Positions 56,188 through 64,000 of a DNA stretch of 64,000 nucleotides are shown piece after piece (the stretch's first letter is position 1; every line of letters starts with the position of its first letter). The notes beneath the pieces were generated by a model. The model was not told the DNA's origin. It searched no databases and saw only the letters and a list, made by a program, of their open reading frames with translations. The DNA is from Pseudomonas oryzihabitans NBRC 102199 (lineage in GTDB: Bacteria; Pseudomonadota; Gammaproteobacteria; Pseudomonadales; Pseudomonadaceae): positions 248,001-312,000 of the forward strand of contig NZ_BBIT01000013.1 of the NCBI RefSeq assembly GCF_000730625.1, read 5' to 3'. The translations under genes and the position numbers were made by a program.

Positions 56188-57216
56188 ATGAAGATGGTGA
56201 AGTCTACCCTGGCAATTCTGACCACCGCCGCTGCTCTGGGCCTGTCCGGCATGGCTCATGCGGGCGCTACTCTGGATGCGGTGAAGAACAAGGGTTTCGT
56301 GCAATGCGGCGTCAGCGATGGCCTGCCGGGTTTCTCCTTCACCGACTCCAAGGGTGAATACAAGGGTATCGACGTGGACGTCTGCCGCGCCGTCGCCGCC
56401 GCCGTGTTCGGCGATGCTTCCAAGGTGCGTTTCACCCCCCTCACCGCCAAGGAGCGCTTCACCGCGCTGCAGTCCGGCGAGATCGACGTCCTGTCGCGCA
56501 ACACTACCTGGACCAGCTCCCGCGATGGCGGCATGGGCCTGATGTTTACCGCCGTGACCTACTACGATGGCCAGGGCTTCCTGGTGAACAAGAAGCTGGG
56601 TGTGAAGAGCGCCAAGGAACTGGACGGTGCCACCGTGTGCATCCAGGCCGGTACCACCACCGAGCTGAACCTGGCTGACTACTTCCGCTCGAGCGGCATG
56701 AAGTTCACCCCCATCACCTACAGCACCTCCGACGAAAGCGCCAAATCCATGGAAGCCGGTCGTTGCGACGTGCTGACCTCCGACCAGTCGCAGCTGTACG
56801 CCCAGCGCATCAAGCTGGCCAAGCCCGACGACTACGTCGTATTGCCCGAGGTCATCTCCAAGGAACCCCTGGCTCCCGCCGTCCGTCGTGGCGACGAAGA
56901 CTGGTTCACCATCGTCAAGTGGGCTCAGTTCGCCATGGTCAGCGCCGAGGAAATGGGCCTGACCTCCGCCAACGTGGAAGCCCAGGCCAAGGATTCCAAG
57001 AATCCTGACGTGCGTCGTCTGCTGGGTACCGATGGCGAATTCGGCAAGGACCTGAAGCTGCCGAAGGACTGGGCGCTGAACATCGTCAAGCAGGTCGGCA
57101 ACTACGGCGAAGTCTTCGAACGTAACGTCGGCATGGGTTCCGATCTGAAGATCAAGCGTGGTCTCAACGCCCTGTGGAACGCAGGCGGCCTGCAGTACTC
57201 CCCGCCGGTCCGTTGA
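56188..57216 (+). CDS. aapJ: General L-amino acid ABC transporter, substrate-binding protein
   Basis: Periplasmic binding protein of 342 residues. The signal peptide is about 25 residues (cleavage near GMAHAGA). The mature protein opens with LDAVKNKGFVQCGVSDGLPGFS, then DVDVCRAVAAAVFGD and LSRNTTWTSSRDG, diagnostic of the AapJ/BztA group that binds many L-amino acids, often preferring acidic ones and amides. It is larger than the 260-residue His/Gln-type proteins. GTGGAGC lies before the ATG. It is the first gene of aapJQMP; a strong hairpin follows it. Confidence 0.95.
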   Translation: MKMVKSTLAILTTAAALGLSGMAHAGATLDAVKNKGFVQCGVSDGLPGFSFTDSKGEYKGIDVDVCRAVAAAVFGDASKVRFTPLTAKERFTALQSGEIDVLSRNTTWTSSRDGGMGLMFTAVTYYDGQGFLVNKKLGVKSAKELDGATVCIQAGTTTELNLADYFRSSGMKFTPITYSTSDESAKSMEAGRCDVLTSDQSQLYAQRIKLAKPDDYVVLPEVISKEPLAPAVRRGDEDWFTIVKWAQFAMVSAEEMGLTSANVEAQAKDSKNPDVRRLLGTDGEFGKDLKLPKDWALNIVKQVGNYGEVFERNVGMGSDLKIKRGLNALWNAGGLQYSPPVR

Positions 57217-57258
57217 TCTCGGCGCCCTAGTCGCCGACACCTTCCGGATGTGCAGATT

Positions 57259-57293
57259 CTCGCCCTGCAGCGCTGTTCGCGCTGCGGGGCGAG
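57259..57293 (+). other. Intercistronic stem-loop between aapJ and aapQ
   Basis: Arms CTCGCCCTGCAGCG and CGCTGCGGGGCGAG (14 bp, one wobble) with a 7-base loop and no T-run. Such hairpins usually stabilise the upstream binding-protein mRNA and lower permease expression. Confidence 0.75.
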
Positions 57294-57315
57294 GATTTAA
57301 TGAGGCTTCCAGTAG

Positions 57316-58503
57316 ATGCAAAACGTTAGCAAAACCTCGCCACCAGTCCGTGGGTCGCTACTGACCGACCCTCAGGTGCGTTCGTGGCTGTTCCAGGTCG
57401 TCGCCGTAGTCGCCGTCGTGGCCTTCGGCTGGTTCCTGTTCAACAACACCCAGACCAACCTGTCTCACCGGGGGATCACCTCGGGCTTCGGCTTCCTCAA
57501 CAACTCCGCCGGCTTCGGCATTCCCCAGCACCTGGTTCCCTATACCGAGGGTGACACCTACGGCCGGGTATTCCTGGTCGGTCTGCTCAACACCCTGCTG
57601 GTCTCGGTGATCGGCATCGTGCTGGCGACAATCATCGGCTTCACCGTGGGCGTGGCGCGGTTGTCCAACAACTGGCTGCTGCGCAAGGTCGCCACGGTCT
57701 ATATCGAGATCTTCCGCAACATTCCGCCGTTGCTGCTGATCTTCTTCGTCTACTTCGCCGTCCTCGCGCCGCTGCCTGGCCCGCGCCAGAGTCTGAGCCT
57801 GGGTGACGCCTTCTTCGTCAACAACCGCGGCCTGTACATGCCGGCCCCGAGCGCCGATGCGGGCTTCATTCCGGGCCTGATCGCCTTTCTGATCGCCGTC
57901 GTGGCGAGCGTCGTGGTGTTCCGTTGGGCCCGCAAGCGTCGGCACGCCACCGGTGAACGTTTCCCGGTGCTGTGGACGATCCTGGCGCTGCTGATCGGCA
58001 TTCCGCTGCTGGCGACCCTGGTGTTCGGCAAGCCGTTCCACTGGGAGCTGCCGGAGCTGCAAGGCTTCAACCTGCGCGGTGGCTGGGTGATCATTCCGGA
58101 ACTGGTCTCCCTGGCGCTGGCCCTATCGGTCTATACCGCGGCCTTCATCGGCGAGACGGTACGGGGCGGTATCCAGGCGGTCAGCCATGGTCAAACCGAG
58201 GCAGCCAGCTCCCTGGGCCTGCGTCCCGGGTTGACCCTGCGGCTGGTGATCATTCCCCAGGCGCTGCGGGTGATCATTCCCCCGCTGACCAACCAGTACC
58301 TGAACCTGATGAAGAACTCCTCCCTGGGCGCCGCGGTGGGCTATCCGGAGATGGTGGCGCTGTTCGCCGGCACCACGCTGAACCAGACCGGCCAGGCCAT
58401 CGAGACCATGGCCATCACCATGAGCGTGTACCTGGCCATCAGCATCAGCATCAGCATCCTGATGAACTGGTACAACAAGCGCATCGCGCTGATCGAGCGT
58501 TAA
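57316..58503 (+). CDS. aapQ: General L-amino acid ABC transporter permease AapQ
   Basis: Inner-membrane permease of 395 residues of the His/Glu/Gln/Arg-opine family, the long form typical of AapQ/BztB. Helices are spread over the chain, with an insert at about 170-215. The EAA loop that contacts the ATPase is in GQTEAASSLGLRPGLTLRLVIIPQ, near residue 295. It works with AapM as a heterodimer. It starts 99 bp after aapJ, beyond the hairpin, and ends 9 bp before aapM. Confidence 0.95.
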   Translation: MQNVSKTSPPVRGSLLTDPQVRSWLFQVVAVVAVVAFGWFLFNNTQTNLSHRGITSGFGFLNNSAGFGIPQHLVPYTEGDTYGRVFLVGLLNTLLVSVIGIVLATIIGFTVGVARLSNNWLLRKVATVYIEIFRNIPPLLLIFFVYFAVLAPLPGPRQSLSLGDAFFVNNRGLYMPAPSADAGFIPGLIAFLIAVVASVVVFRWARKRRHATGERFPVLWTILALLIGIPLLATLVFGKPFHWELPELQGFNLRGGWVIIPELVSLALALSVYTAAFIGETVRGGIQAVSHGQTEAASSLGLRPGLTLRLVIIPQALRVIIPPLTNQYLNLMKNSSLGAAVGYPEMVALFAGTTLNQTGQAIETMAITMSVYLAISISISILMNWYNKRIALIER

Positions 58504-58512
58504 GGAGCGCGT

Positions 58513-59613
58513 ATGAGTAACCAGACCCATACCTTCAAACCGGACCTGCCGCCGCCACCCTCCAGCGTCGGTGCCCTGGCCTGGATTCGTGGCAATTTGT
58601 TTTCCAGCGTCGGCAATACCCTGCTGACCCTGCTCGGCCTCTACCTGGTCTGGCTGATCGTGCCGCCGGTGGTGAACTGGGCCTTCCTCAATGCCACCTG
58701 GAGTGGCACGACCCGGTCCGATTGCGCGCCGGGCGGTGCCTGCTGGGTGTTCATCAAGGAACGCATCGGCCAGTTCATGTACGGCTTCTACCCGGAAGAC
58801 CAGCGCTGGCGGTTCGACCTGACCGTGGTGCTGGCCGTGGTCGGCGCCATTCCGCTGTTCCTCGACAGCTTCAAGCACAAGGCTCGCTACGGCCTGTCCC
58901 TGCTGGTGATCTACCCGCTGGTGGCCTTCTGGCTGCTGTACGGTGGTCTGGGCCTGCGAGTGGTCCCCACCAGCGAGTGGGGCGGCCTGATGCTGACCAT
59001 CGTCATCGCGGCGGTGGGCATCGTCGGCGCGCTGCCGCTGGGCATCCTGCTGGCCCTCGGCCGCCGCTCGAAGCTGCCGGCGATCAAGGTCATCTCGGTG
59101 ACCATGATCGAGTTCTGGCGGGGCATCCCGCTGATCACGGTGCTCTTCCTGTCGTCGGTGATGCTGCCGCTGTTCCTGCCCGAGGGCATGAACCTCGACA
59201 AGCTGCTGCGCGCCATCGTCATGGTGATCATCTTCGAGGCGGCCTACATCGCCGAAGTGGTCCGCGGTGGCATGCAGGCCATTCCCAAGGGCCAGTACGA
59301 GGCCGCTGCCGCCATGGGCCTGGGCTACTGGCGCACCATGGGCCTGGTGATCCTGCCGCAGGCGCTCAAGCTGGTGATCCCGGGCATCGTCAACACCTTC
59401 ATCGCGCTGTTCAAGGATTCGAGCCTGGTGATCATCATCGGCCTGTTCGACCTGCTCAACAGCATCAAGCGCGCCACCTCGGATCCGGCCTGGCTGGGCA
59501 TGTCCACCGAGGGCTATGTGTTCGCCGCGCTGATCTACTGGGTTTTCTGTTTCGCCATGTCCAGCTACTCCGCTCGCCTGGAGCGCAAGCTGAACACCGG
59601 CCACAAGCGTTAG
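58513..59613 (+). CDS. aapM: General L-amino acid ABC transporter permease AapM
   Basis: Second permease subunit, 366 residues. Hydrophobic segments include LLTLLGLYLVWLIVPPVV near the start. The conserved EAA loop lies in KGQYEAAAAMGLGYWRTMGLVILPQ (about residue 260), and the end is SARLERKLNTGHKR. TAAGGAGCG lies just before the ATG at 58513. Spacing to aapQ (9 bp) and aapP (10 bp) shows a tight operon. Confidence 0.95.
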   Translation: MSNQTHTFKPDLPPPPSSVGALAWIRGNLFSSVGNTLLTLLGLYLVWLIVPPVVNWAFLNATWSGTTRSDCAPGGACWVFIKERIGQFMYGFYPEDQRWRFDLTVVLAVVGAIPLFLDSFKHKARYGLSLLVIYPLVAFWLLYGGLGLRVVPTSEWGGLMLTIVIAAVGIVGALPLGILLALGRRSKLPAIKVISVTMIEFWRGIPLITVLFLSSVMLPLFLPEGMNLDKLLRAIVMVIIFEAAYIAEVVRGGMQAIPKGQYEAAAAMGLGYWRTMGLVILPQALKLVIPGIVNTFIALFKDSSLVIIIGLFDLLNSIKRATSDPAWLGMSTEGYVFAALIYWVFCFAMSSYSARLERKLNTGHKR

Positions 59614-59623
59614 GAGTCATCAG

Positions 59624-60391
<768 letters not shown>

Positions 60392-60397
60392 GCGCGG

Positions 60398-60423
60398 CCG
60401 GGGCGGAGACCTGTCCGCCCCGG
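60398..60423 (+). terminator. Stem-loop after aapP
   Basis: Perfect 10-bp arms CCGGGGCGGA and TCCGCCCCGG with a 6-base loop, 6 bp after the stop. It lacks a T-run. Confidence 0.6.
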
Positions 60424-60631
60424 TCGTCCTGCGAACCCAGTCACGGGCGTTCGGCGGGAAGGCGGGCAAAGGGCCGCAAGGCGCGGTATCCTCGACGTTT
60501 GGCGCCCGGTTTCCGGGGTCGGCGGTCAAGGTCCGCCTTGCCGTTCACCGGCTTCATTGTCGATTTCGTAGCGTATCGCCAGAACGGGCGGTGCGCTGGG
60601 CAGTCGAAGCCGTCATCATAGAGAGACGCCC

Positions 60632-61348
60632 GTGAACTCCATTTCCCATCCGCTCATGCTGACAAAAGCCAAGGCCTGGGGCGCCCATGCGGTGACCTCC
60701 AGTGGTGTGATCCTCGCGCTTCTGGCGCTGCTCGCTCTGGTCGACGGTCAACCCAAGGGTTGTCTGATGTGGCTGGGCATCGCCCTGCTCGTCGATGGTC
60801 TGGACGGCACCCTGGCGCGCAAGTTCGAAGTCAAGCGGGTACTGCCCCATTTCGACGGCTCGGCGCTGGACCTGGTGGTCGACTACCTGACCTATGTGTT
60901 CATTCCGGCCATCTTCATCTATCGCTTCGTGCCCTTGCCGCCGCATTTCGAACTGGTGGCGGTGGGCATCATCCTATTGTCGTCGCTGTTCTGTTTCTGC
61001 AATGTGAACATGAAGAGCGCCGACAACTATTTCGTTGGCTTTCCCGCGGCCTGGAACGTGGTAGCGCTGTATTTCTACGTACTAGACCTGGCGCCCTGGT
61101 TCAGCATGGCGGTGGTGCTGGTGCTGGCCGCCCTGACCCTGACCCGGGTCAAGTTCCTGCATCCCTTCCGCGTGCGCCAGCTGATGGCGGTGAACATCAC
61201 CGTGACCTCCATCTGGCTGCTCAGCAGCGCCATGATGGTATTCGTGCATCCCGACAAGCCGCTGTGGCTGATGGTCCTCTGGTTCGCCAGCGGCATCTAC
61301 TTCGTCGGCGTGTGCGTCTGGCGCACCGCCCGGGAGTGGTTCGCCTGA
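60632..61348 (+). CDS. pcs: Phosphatidylcholine synthase
   Basis: Inner-membrane enzyme of 238 residues that condenses CDP-diacylglycerol with free choline to give phosphatidylcholine in one step. About seven to eight helices. The CDP-alcohol phosphotransferase motif spans residues about 52-81, with key residues DGLDGTLAR and then [10 protein letters not shown]. The start is GTG 60632, or ATG 60656, which also fits; neither has a strong ribosome binding site. It needs choline from outside or from catabolism, and the neighbouring aap genes carry amino acids, not choline. Confidence 0.93.
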   Translation: MNSISHPLMLTKAKAWGAHAVTSSGVILALLALLALVDGQPKGCLMWLGIALLVDGLDGTLARKFEVKRVLPHFDGSALDLVVDYLTYVFIPAIFIYRFVPLPPHFELVAVGIILLSSLFCFCNVNMKSADNYFVGFPAAWNVVALYFYVLDLAPWFSMAVVLVLAALTLTRVKFLHPFRVRQLMAVNITVTSIWLLSSAMMVFVHPDKPLWLMVLWFASGIYFVGVCVWRTAREWFA

Positions 61349-61350
61349 GG

Positions 61351-61671
61351 GTGAGCGACATCCCCCTGCCACCCGCGCGCACCTGGTATGTCTACCTGGT
61401 GCGTGCCGAGAATCAGGCGCTCTATTGCGGCATCAGCGATGATCCCGAGCGCCGTTTCGCCCAGCACCGCAGTGGCCGCGGTGCCCGCTTCTTCGCCTCT
61501 AGTCCGGCCCAGGCGCTGGTCTATGTGGAAGCCTGTGGCGACAAGTCGACCGCCCTGCGTCGCGAAATCCAGATCAAGAAGCTGACCAAAAAAGCCAAGG
61601 AATCCCTGGTGCTGGCCCGCGCCGGCCTGGCGTCCGCGGCCCTTTCAGGAGAGCTGTCATGTCCGAGCTGA
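61351..61671 (+). CDS. GIY-YIG nuclease superfamily protein (UPF0213/YhbQ-like)
   Basis: Small 106-residue protein with the GIY-YIG fold: [28 protein letters not shown] has the YVY and CGI core, with catalytic Arg in [25 protein letters not shown] follows, with the catalytic Glu in REIQIKKL. Such proteins may be DNA structure-specific nucleases; E. coli YhbQ is linked to DNA damage. GTG 61351 is two bases after the pcs stop, and the 3' end overlaps the next gene by 13 bp, so all three are coupled. Confidence 0.88.
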   Translation: MSDIPLPPARTWYVYLVRAENQALYCGISDDPERRFAQHRSGRGARFFASSPAQALVYVEACGDKSTALRREIQIKKLTKKAKESLVLARAGLASAALSGELSCPS

Positions 61672-62597
61672 TTCTGCATCACTACTGGCAATCGCCCTTC
61701 GCCGAGAAGGCGCGCCTGCTGCTGGGCTTCAAGGGGCTGGCCTGGCGTTCGGTGATCATTCCGCGGATGCTGCCCAAGCCCGAGCTGGTGGCGCTCACGG
61801 GTGGCTATCGCAAGACGCCGGTATTGCAGGTGGGGGCAGATGTCTATTGCGACACGGCCCTGATCGCCCGTCGCCTGGAGGCGGAAAAGGCCGTGCCGGC
61901 GCTGTTTCCGGAAGGCCAGGAAGCGGTGGTGGCCGCCTTTGCCGCTTGGGCGGACTCGGTGCTGTTCCAGCATGCCGTGGCGCTGATGTTCCAGCCGGAG
62001 ATCATGGGCCCACGCCTGGCCAGCCTGCCGCCGGAGCAGGCCCAGGCGTTCCTGGACGACCGCAAGGCGCTGTTCAGCGGTGGCAGCCTGAGCCGGCTGA
62101 GTCCCGAGCAGGCCCGGCAACAGTTGCCGACCCTGCTGACCCGCCTGGAGACCCAGCTCCAGCGCAGCACCGGCGAATTCCTGTTCGGCGCGCCCTCGGT
62201 GGCCGACATCGCCCTGGCGCACAACTTCTGGTTTCTCAAGAGCACGCCGCAACTGGCGCCCCTGGTCGACGAGCGCCCCGAGATCGCCGCCTGGTTCGCC
62301 CGGGTGCTGGGGTTCGGTCATGGTACCCATGAGGAACTCGGCGCCGCCGAGGCGCTGGAGATCGCCAGGGCGGCGGAGCCCCTGGCCTTGCCGCGCGACC
62401 AGGCCCTCGCCGTGGAAGGCTTCGCCTGGGGTGACCGGGTGAGTGTGGCGGCAACCGACTATGGGGTGGATCCGGTGGTGGGTGAATTGGTGCATGCCGA
62501 TAGCGAGGCTCTGGTGATCCGCCGTCACGACGAGCATCTGGGGGCGATCCAGGTGCATTTCCCGCGCCTGAATTTCCGCGTCAGTGCAGCGGGCTAG
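61659..62597 (+). CDS. Glutathione S-transferase-like protein with extra C-terminal domain
   Basis: Protein of 312 residues. The thioredoxin-like N-domain ([48 protein letters not shown]) and a helical GST C-domain (about 90-215, with [17 protein letters not shown]) are clear. An additional region from about 225 to 312, rich in beta-type segments ([30 protein letters not shown]), is not part of typical GSTs. Its role is unknown. It overlaps the GIY-YIG gene, and a good terminator follows. Confidence 0.85.
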   Translation: MSELILHHYWQSPFAEKARLLLGFKGLAWRSVIIPRMLPKPELVALTGGYRKTPVLQVGADVYCDTALIARRLEAEKAVPALFPEGQEAVVAAFAAWADSVLFQHAVALMFQPEIMGPRLASLPPEQAQAFLDDRKALFSGGSLSRLSPEQARQQLPTLLTRLETQLQRSTGEFLFGAPSVADIALAHNFWFLKSTPQLAPLVDERPEIAAWFARVLGFGHGTHEELGAAEALEIARAAEPLALPRDQALAVEGFAWGDRVSVAATDYGVDPVVGELVHADSEALVIRRHDEHLGAIQVHFPRLNFRVSAAG

Positions 62598-62613
62598 GGG
62601 TCGCGACAACGAC

Positions 62614-62637
62614 AACGGCGCCCGAAGGCGCCGTTTT
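62614..62637. terminator. Terminator between the GST-like and flavin reductase genes
   Basis: AACGGCGCC and GGCGCCGTTTT with a CGAA loop. It lies between convergent genes and can serve the plus strand well, the minus strand less well. Confidence 0.85.
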
Positions 62638-62656
62638 GCATTGCAGGGCCTACCGC

Positions 62657-63277
62657 TCAGTCCGGGCGGCGCATGCGGAACAGTGCGGCCTCGGTGATCT
62701 CGAAATAGTCGGCCGGGCCACCGCCGCGGACGATGGGGCGAGCGGCCGCGGTCTGGTAGATGCCGTCCTTGAGCAGGCGCTTGTCGATGTGGGCGGCCAC
62801 CACCTCGCCCAGCACCAGCCACTGATCCAGTTCGTCCCCGGCGGCGGTCTTGAGGCGGACGATCTGGCTCAGCCGGCACTCGAAGGCCACCTGGGCACGG
62901 GCGACACGCGGCACCTTGACCACCGTCGAAGCGGCAGGCTCCAGGCCAGCCAGGGCGAATTCGTCCACCTCGGGTCCGACCATGGCGCTGCTGGTGTTCA
63001 TTTCCTCGGCCAGTTCGCGGGTGGCCAGGTTCCAGACGAATTCGCCGGTACGCTCGATGTTGGCCACGCTGTCCTTGTAGCCCTGGCTGGAAAAGCCGAT
63101 CAGCGGCGGCTTGTAGTTGAAGGCATTGAAGAAGCTGTAGGGCGCGAGGTTCAGGACGCCGGTTTCGCTCTGGGAGGAGATCCAGCCGATGGGACGCGGC
63201 GCGATGATGGCGTTGAAGGGATCGTGGGGCAGGCCGTGGCCCTGGCTGGGTTCGTAGAAGTGGTAATCGATGCTCAT
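62657..63277 (-). CDS. Flavin reductase family (FMN-binding split barrel) protein
   Basis: Cytosolic flavoprotein of 206 residues with the flavin-reductase-like split barrel: FNAIIAPRPIGWISS, LNLAPYSFFNAFNYKPPLIGFSSQ and the ending VVAAHIDKRLLKDG. This group binds FMN and may reduce flavins for monooxygenases or act on unknown substrates. AAGGAA lies 7 bases before the ATG. It is the third gene of a minus-strand run with a phosphodiesterase 10 bp upstream and an FAD-dependent reductase before that. Confidence 0.9.
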   Translation of the reverse strand: MSIDYHFYEPSQGHGLPHDPFNAIIAPRPIGWISSQSETGVLNLAPYSFFNAFNYKPPLIGFSSQGYKDSVANIERTGEFVWNLATRELAEEMNTSSAMVGPEVDEFALAGLEPAASTVVKVPRVARAQVAFECRLSQIVRLKTAAGDELDQWLVLGEVVAAHIDKRLLKDGIYQTAAARPIVRGGGPADYFEITEAALFRMRRPD

Positions 63278-63287
63278 CGGGATTCCT

Positions 63288-63758
63288 TCAGGGGGTGAGT
63301 TCCAGGATCTCGGCCTGGATCTGGCCGGCGTCCAGGGTCAGGCGGCCAACGCTGATCGGCAGCCGAAAGCGCCGTGGGCCAGCGCTGCCGGGGTTTATGT
63401 AGAGTACGCCATCGCGCTCTTCGATCAGCGGCTTGTGCGAGTGCCCGCTGACCACCACCCTTACCTGGGCACCGGCGGCGGCCAGGTCGAGCTCGGGCAG
63501 GATGTGCAGCATATGGATGTCGATGCCGTCCAGGGTCAGGGTGACGCGCTCGGGGATGTCGTCGGCCCAGGGCACGTCGTCATTGTTGCCCCGGACCACC
63601 GCCAGCGGTGCCAGCTCGCGCAGGGCATCGAGGATCTCGGGTTTGCCGATGTCACCGGCGTGCAGGATGAAGTCGCTGCCGGCGAGGGCCTCCAGCGCCT
63701 CGGGCCGGAGCAGGCCATGGGTATCGGCGATCAGGCCGACGCGATAGGGATTGGCCAT
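63288..63758 (-). CDS. YfcE/MJ0936-family metallophosphoesterase
   Basis: Calcineurin-like phosphodiesterase of 156 residues. The metal-binding motifs are visible in order: LIADTHG, LHAGDIG, VVRGNNDD and VVSGHSHKP. E. coli YfcE hydrolyses phosphodiesters in vitro; the physiological substrate is unknown. GAGGAG stands close before the ATG. It lies 9 bp after the upstream reductase and 10 bp before the flavin reductase gene, an operon-like array. Confidence 0.92.
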   Translation of the reverse strand: MANPYRVGLIADTHGLLRPEALEALAGSDFILHAGDIGKPEILDALRELAPLAVVRGNNDDVPWADDIPERVTLTLDGIDIHMLHILPELDLAAAGAQVRVVVSGHSHKPLIEERDGVLYINPGSAGPRRFRLPISVGRLTLDAGQIQAEILELTP

Positions 63759-63767
63759 GGCGACTCC

Positions 63768-64000
63768 TCAATTGGCCTGGACGATGTCCAGGGCCTCGGC
63801 GCGTCCCAGCGGCTGACGCATACGCTGGGCCAGGATGGCGGTGGCGCGTTCCCGTTGGCAGGCCACCACGCCTACCACCCGATCCTCGGCCAGCAGCAGG
63901 GCGACAAAGGTCTGGTCGCCGAGGCAGCCGTCCAGATGCATGTCGTCCCAGTGGCGGGGATGGCCCAGGTATTCGTAACGCTTGCCGTGATGCAGGGTCC
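63768..64000 (-). CDS. FAD-dependent pyridine nucleotide-disulfide oxidoreductase, C-terminal fragment
   Basis: Only the last 77 residues are in the window; the rest continues beyond 64000. The visible part (HPRHWDDMHLDGCLGDQTFV, then VVGVVACQRERATAILAQRM) resembles the C-terminal dimerisation/reductase domain of ferredoxin- or rubredoxin-type NAD(P)H reductases. The frame ends in TGA at 63768. It is the first visible gene of a three-gene run with the phosphodiesterase and flavin reductase. The partner protein is not visible. Confidence 0.6.
   Translation of the reverse strand, partial: TLHHGKRYEYLGHPRHWDDMHLDGCLGDQTFVALLLAEDRVVGVVACQRERATAILAQRMRQPLGRAEALDIVQAN

Overview
The window looks like ordinary chromosome from a high-GC gammaproteobacterium, almost certainly a Pseudomonas. 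The basis is the gene order (radA, mapZ, mscL, fpr near cstA-ybdD-yjiA; dciA-secA-argJ-GST-mutT; phoH-like-moaCDE; rhlB-esterase-aapJQMP-pcs), the strong third-position G/C bias, and Pseudomonas-type extragenic palindromes. A lineage near P. oryzihabitans is only a guess. I see no rRNA, tRNA, CRISPR array, prophage, insertion sequence or defence island. All complete genes look intact; the first and last are cut by the window edges.

Layout. 1-2189: end of an HMG-CoA-lyase-family gene and an ACS-type MFS carrier. 2192-8595: an RND efflux operon (fusion protein plus pump, no outer-membrane channel) divergent from an RstAB-like two-component system, with a TACA-N6-TACA box between them. 8645-13997: glutaminase, an orphan beta-barrel, cardiolipin synthase, rlmG and fpr. 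14230-19852: TerC/CorC fusion protein, a 142-bp palindromic repeat that supplies the mscL stop codon, mscL, several small proteins, radA and a CopB-like barrel. 20264-26274: the c-di-GMP adaptor mapZ, a Cache-domain histidine kinase/NarL-type regulator pair, and the divergent cstA-ybdD-yjiA cluster. 26486-33185: dciA, secA, argJ, a GST and a MutT-ThiE fusion. 33352-40520: an arsR-MFS-old yellow enzyme operon, an OmpA-like lipoprotein, a REC-PAS-GGDEF-EAL protein and a ClsB-like phospholipase D.

40615-48759: acyltransferase-3 protein, a small monooxygenase-like protein, class I fumarase, a HAD hydrolase/D-hydroxyacid dehydrogenase pair, a solitary algA-type gene and yaaA. 49113-52283: PhoH/PIN ATPase, moaC-moaD-moaE and a low-GC DUF3592 gene. 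52408-55821: rhlB, a cNMP-GGDEF cyclase and a carboxylesterase. 56188-62597: the four-gene aap amino-acid ABC transporter behind a probable sigma-54 promoter, then pcs (phosphatidylcholine synthase), a GIY-YIG protein and a GST-like protein. 62657-64000: flavin reductase, phosphodiesterase and a truncated FAD-dependent reductase.

No wholly new system stands out. The strongest leads are regulatory: a NarL-style 7-2-7 palindrome beside the Cache kinase/cstA divergent promoter, an RstA-like box beside the efflux pump, a sigma-54 element with a nearby perfect dyad ahead of aapJ, and the 142-bp palindromic repeat at mscL.
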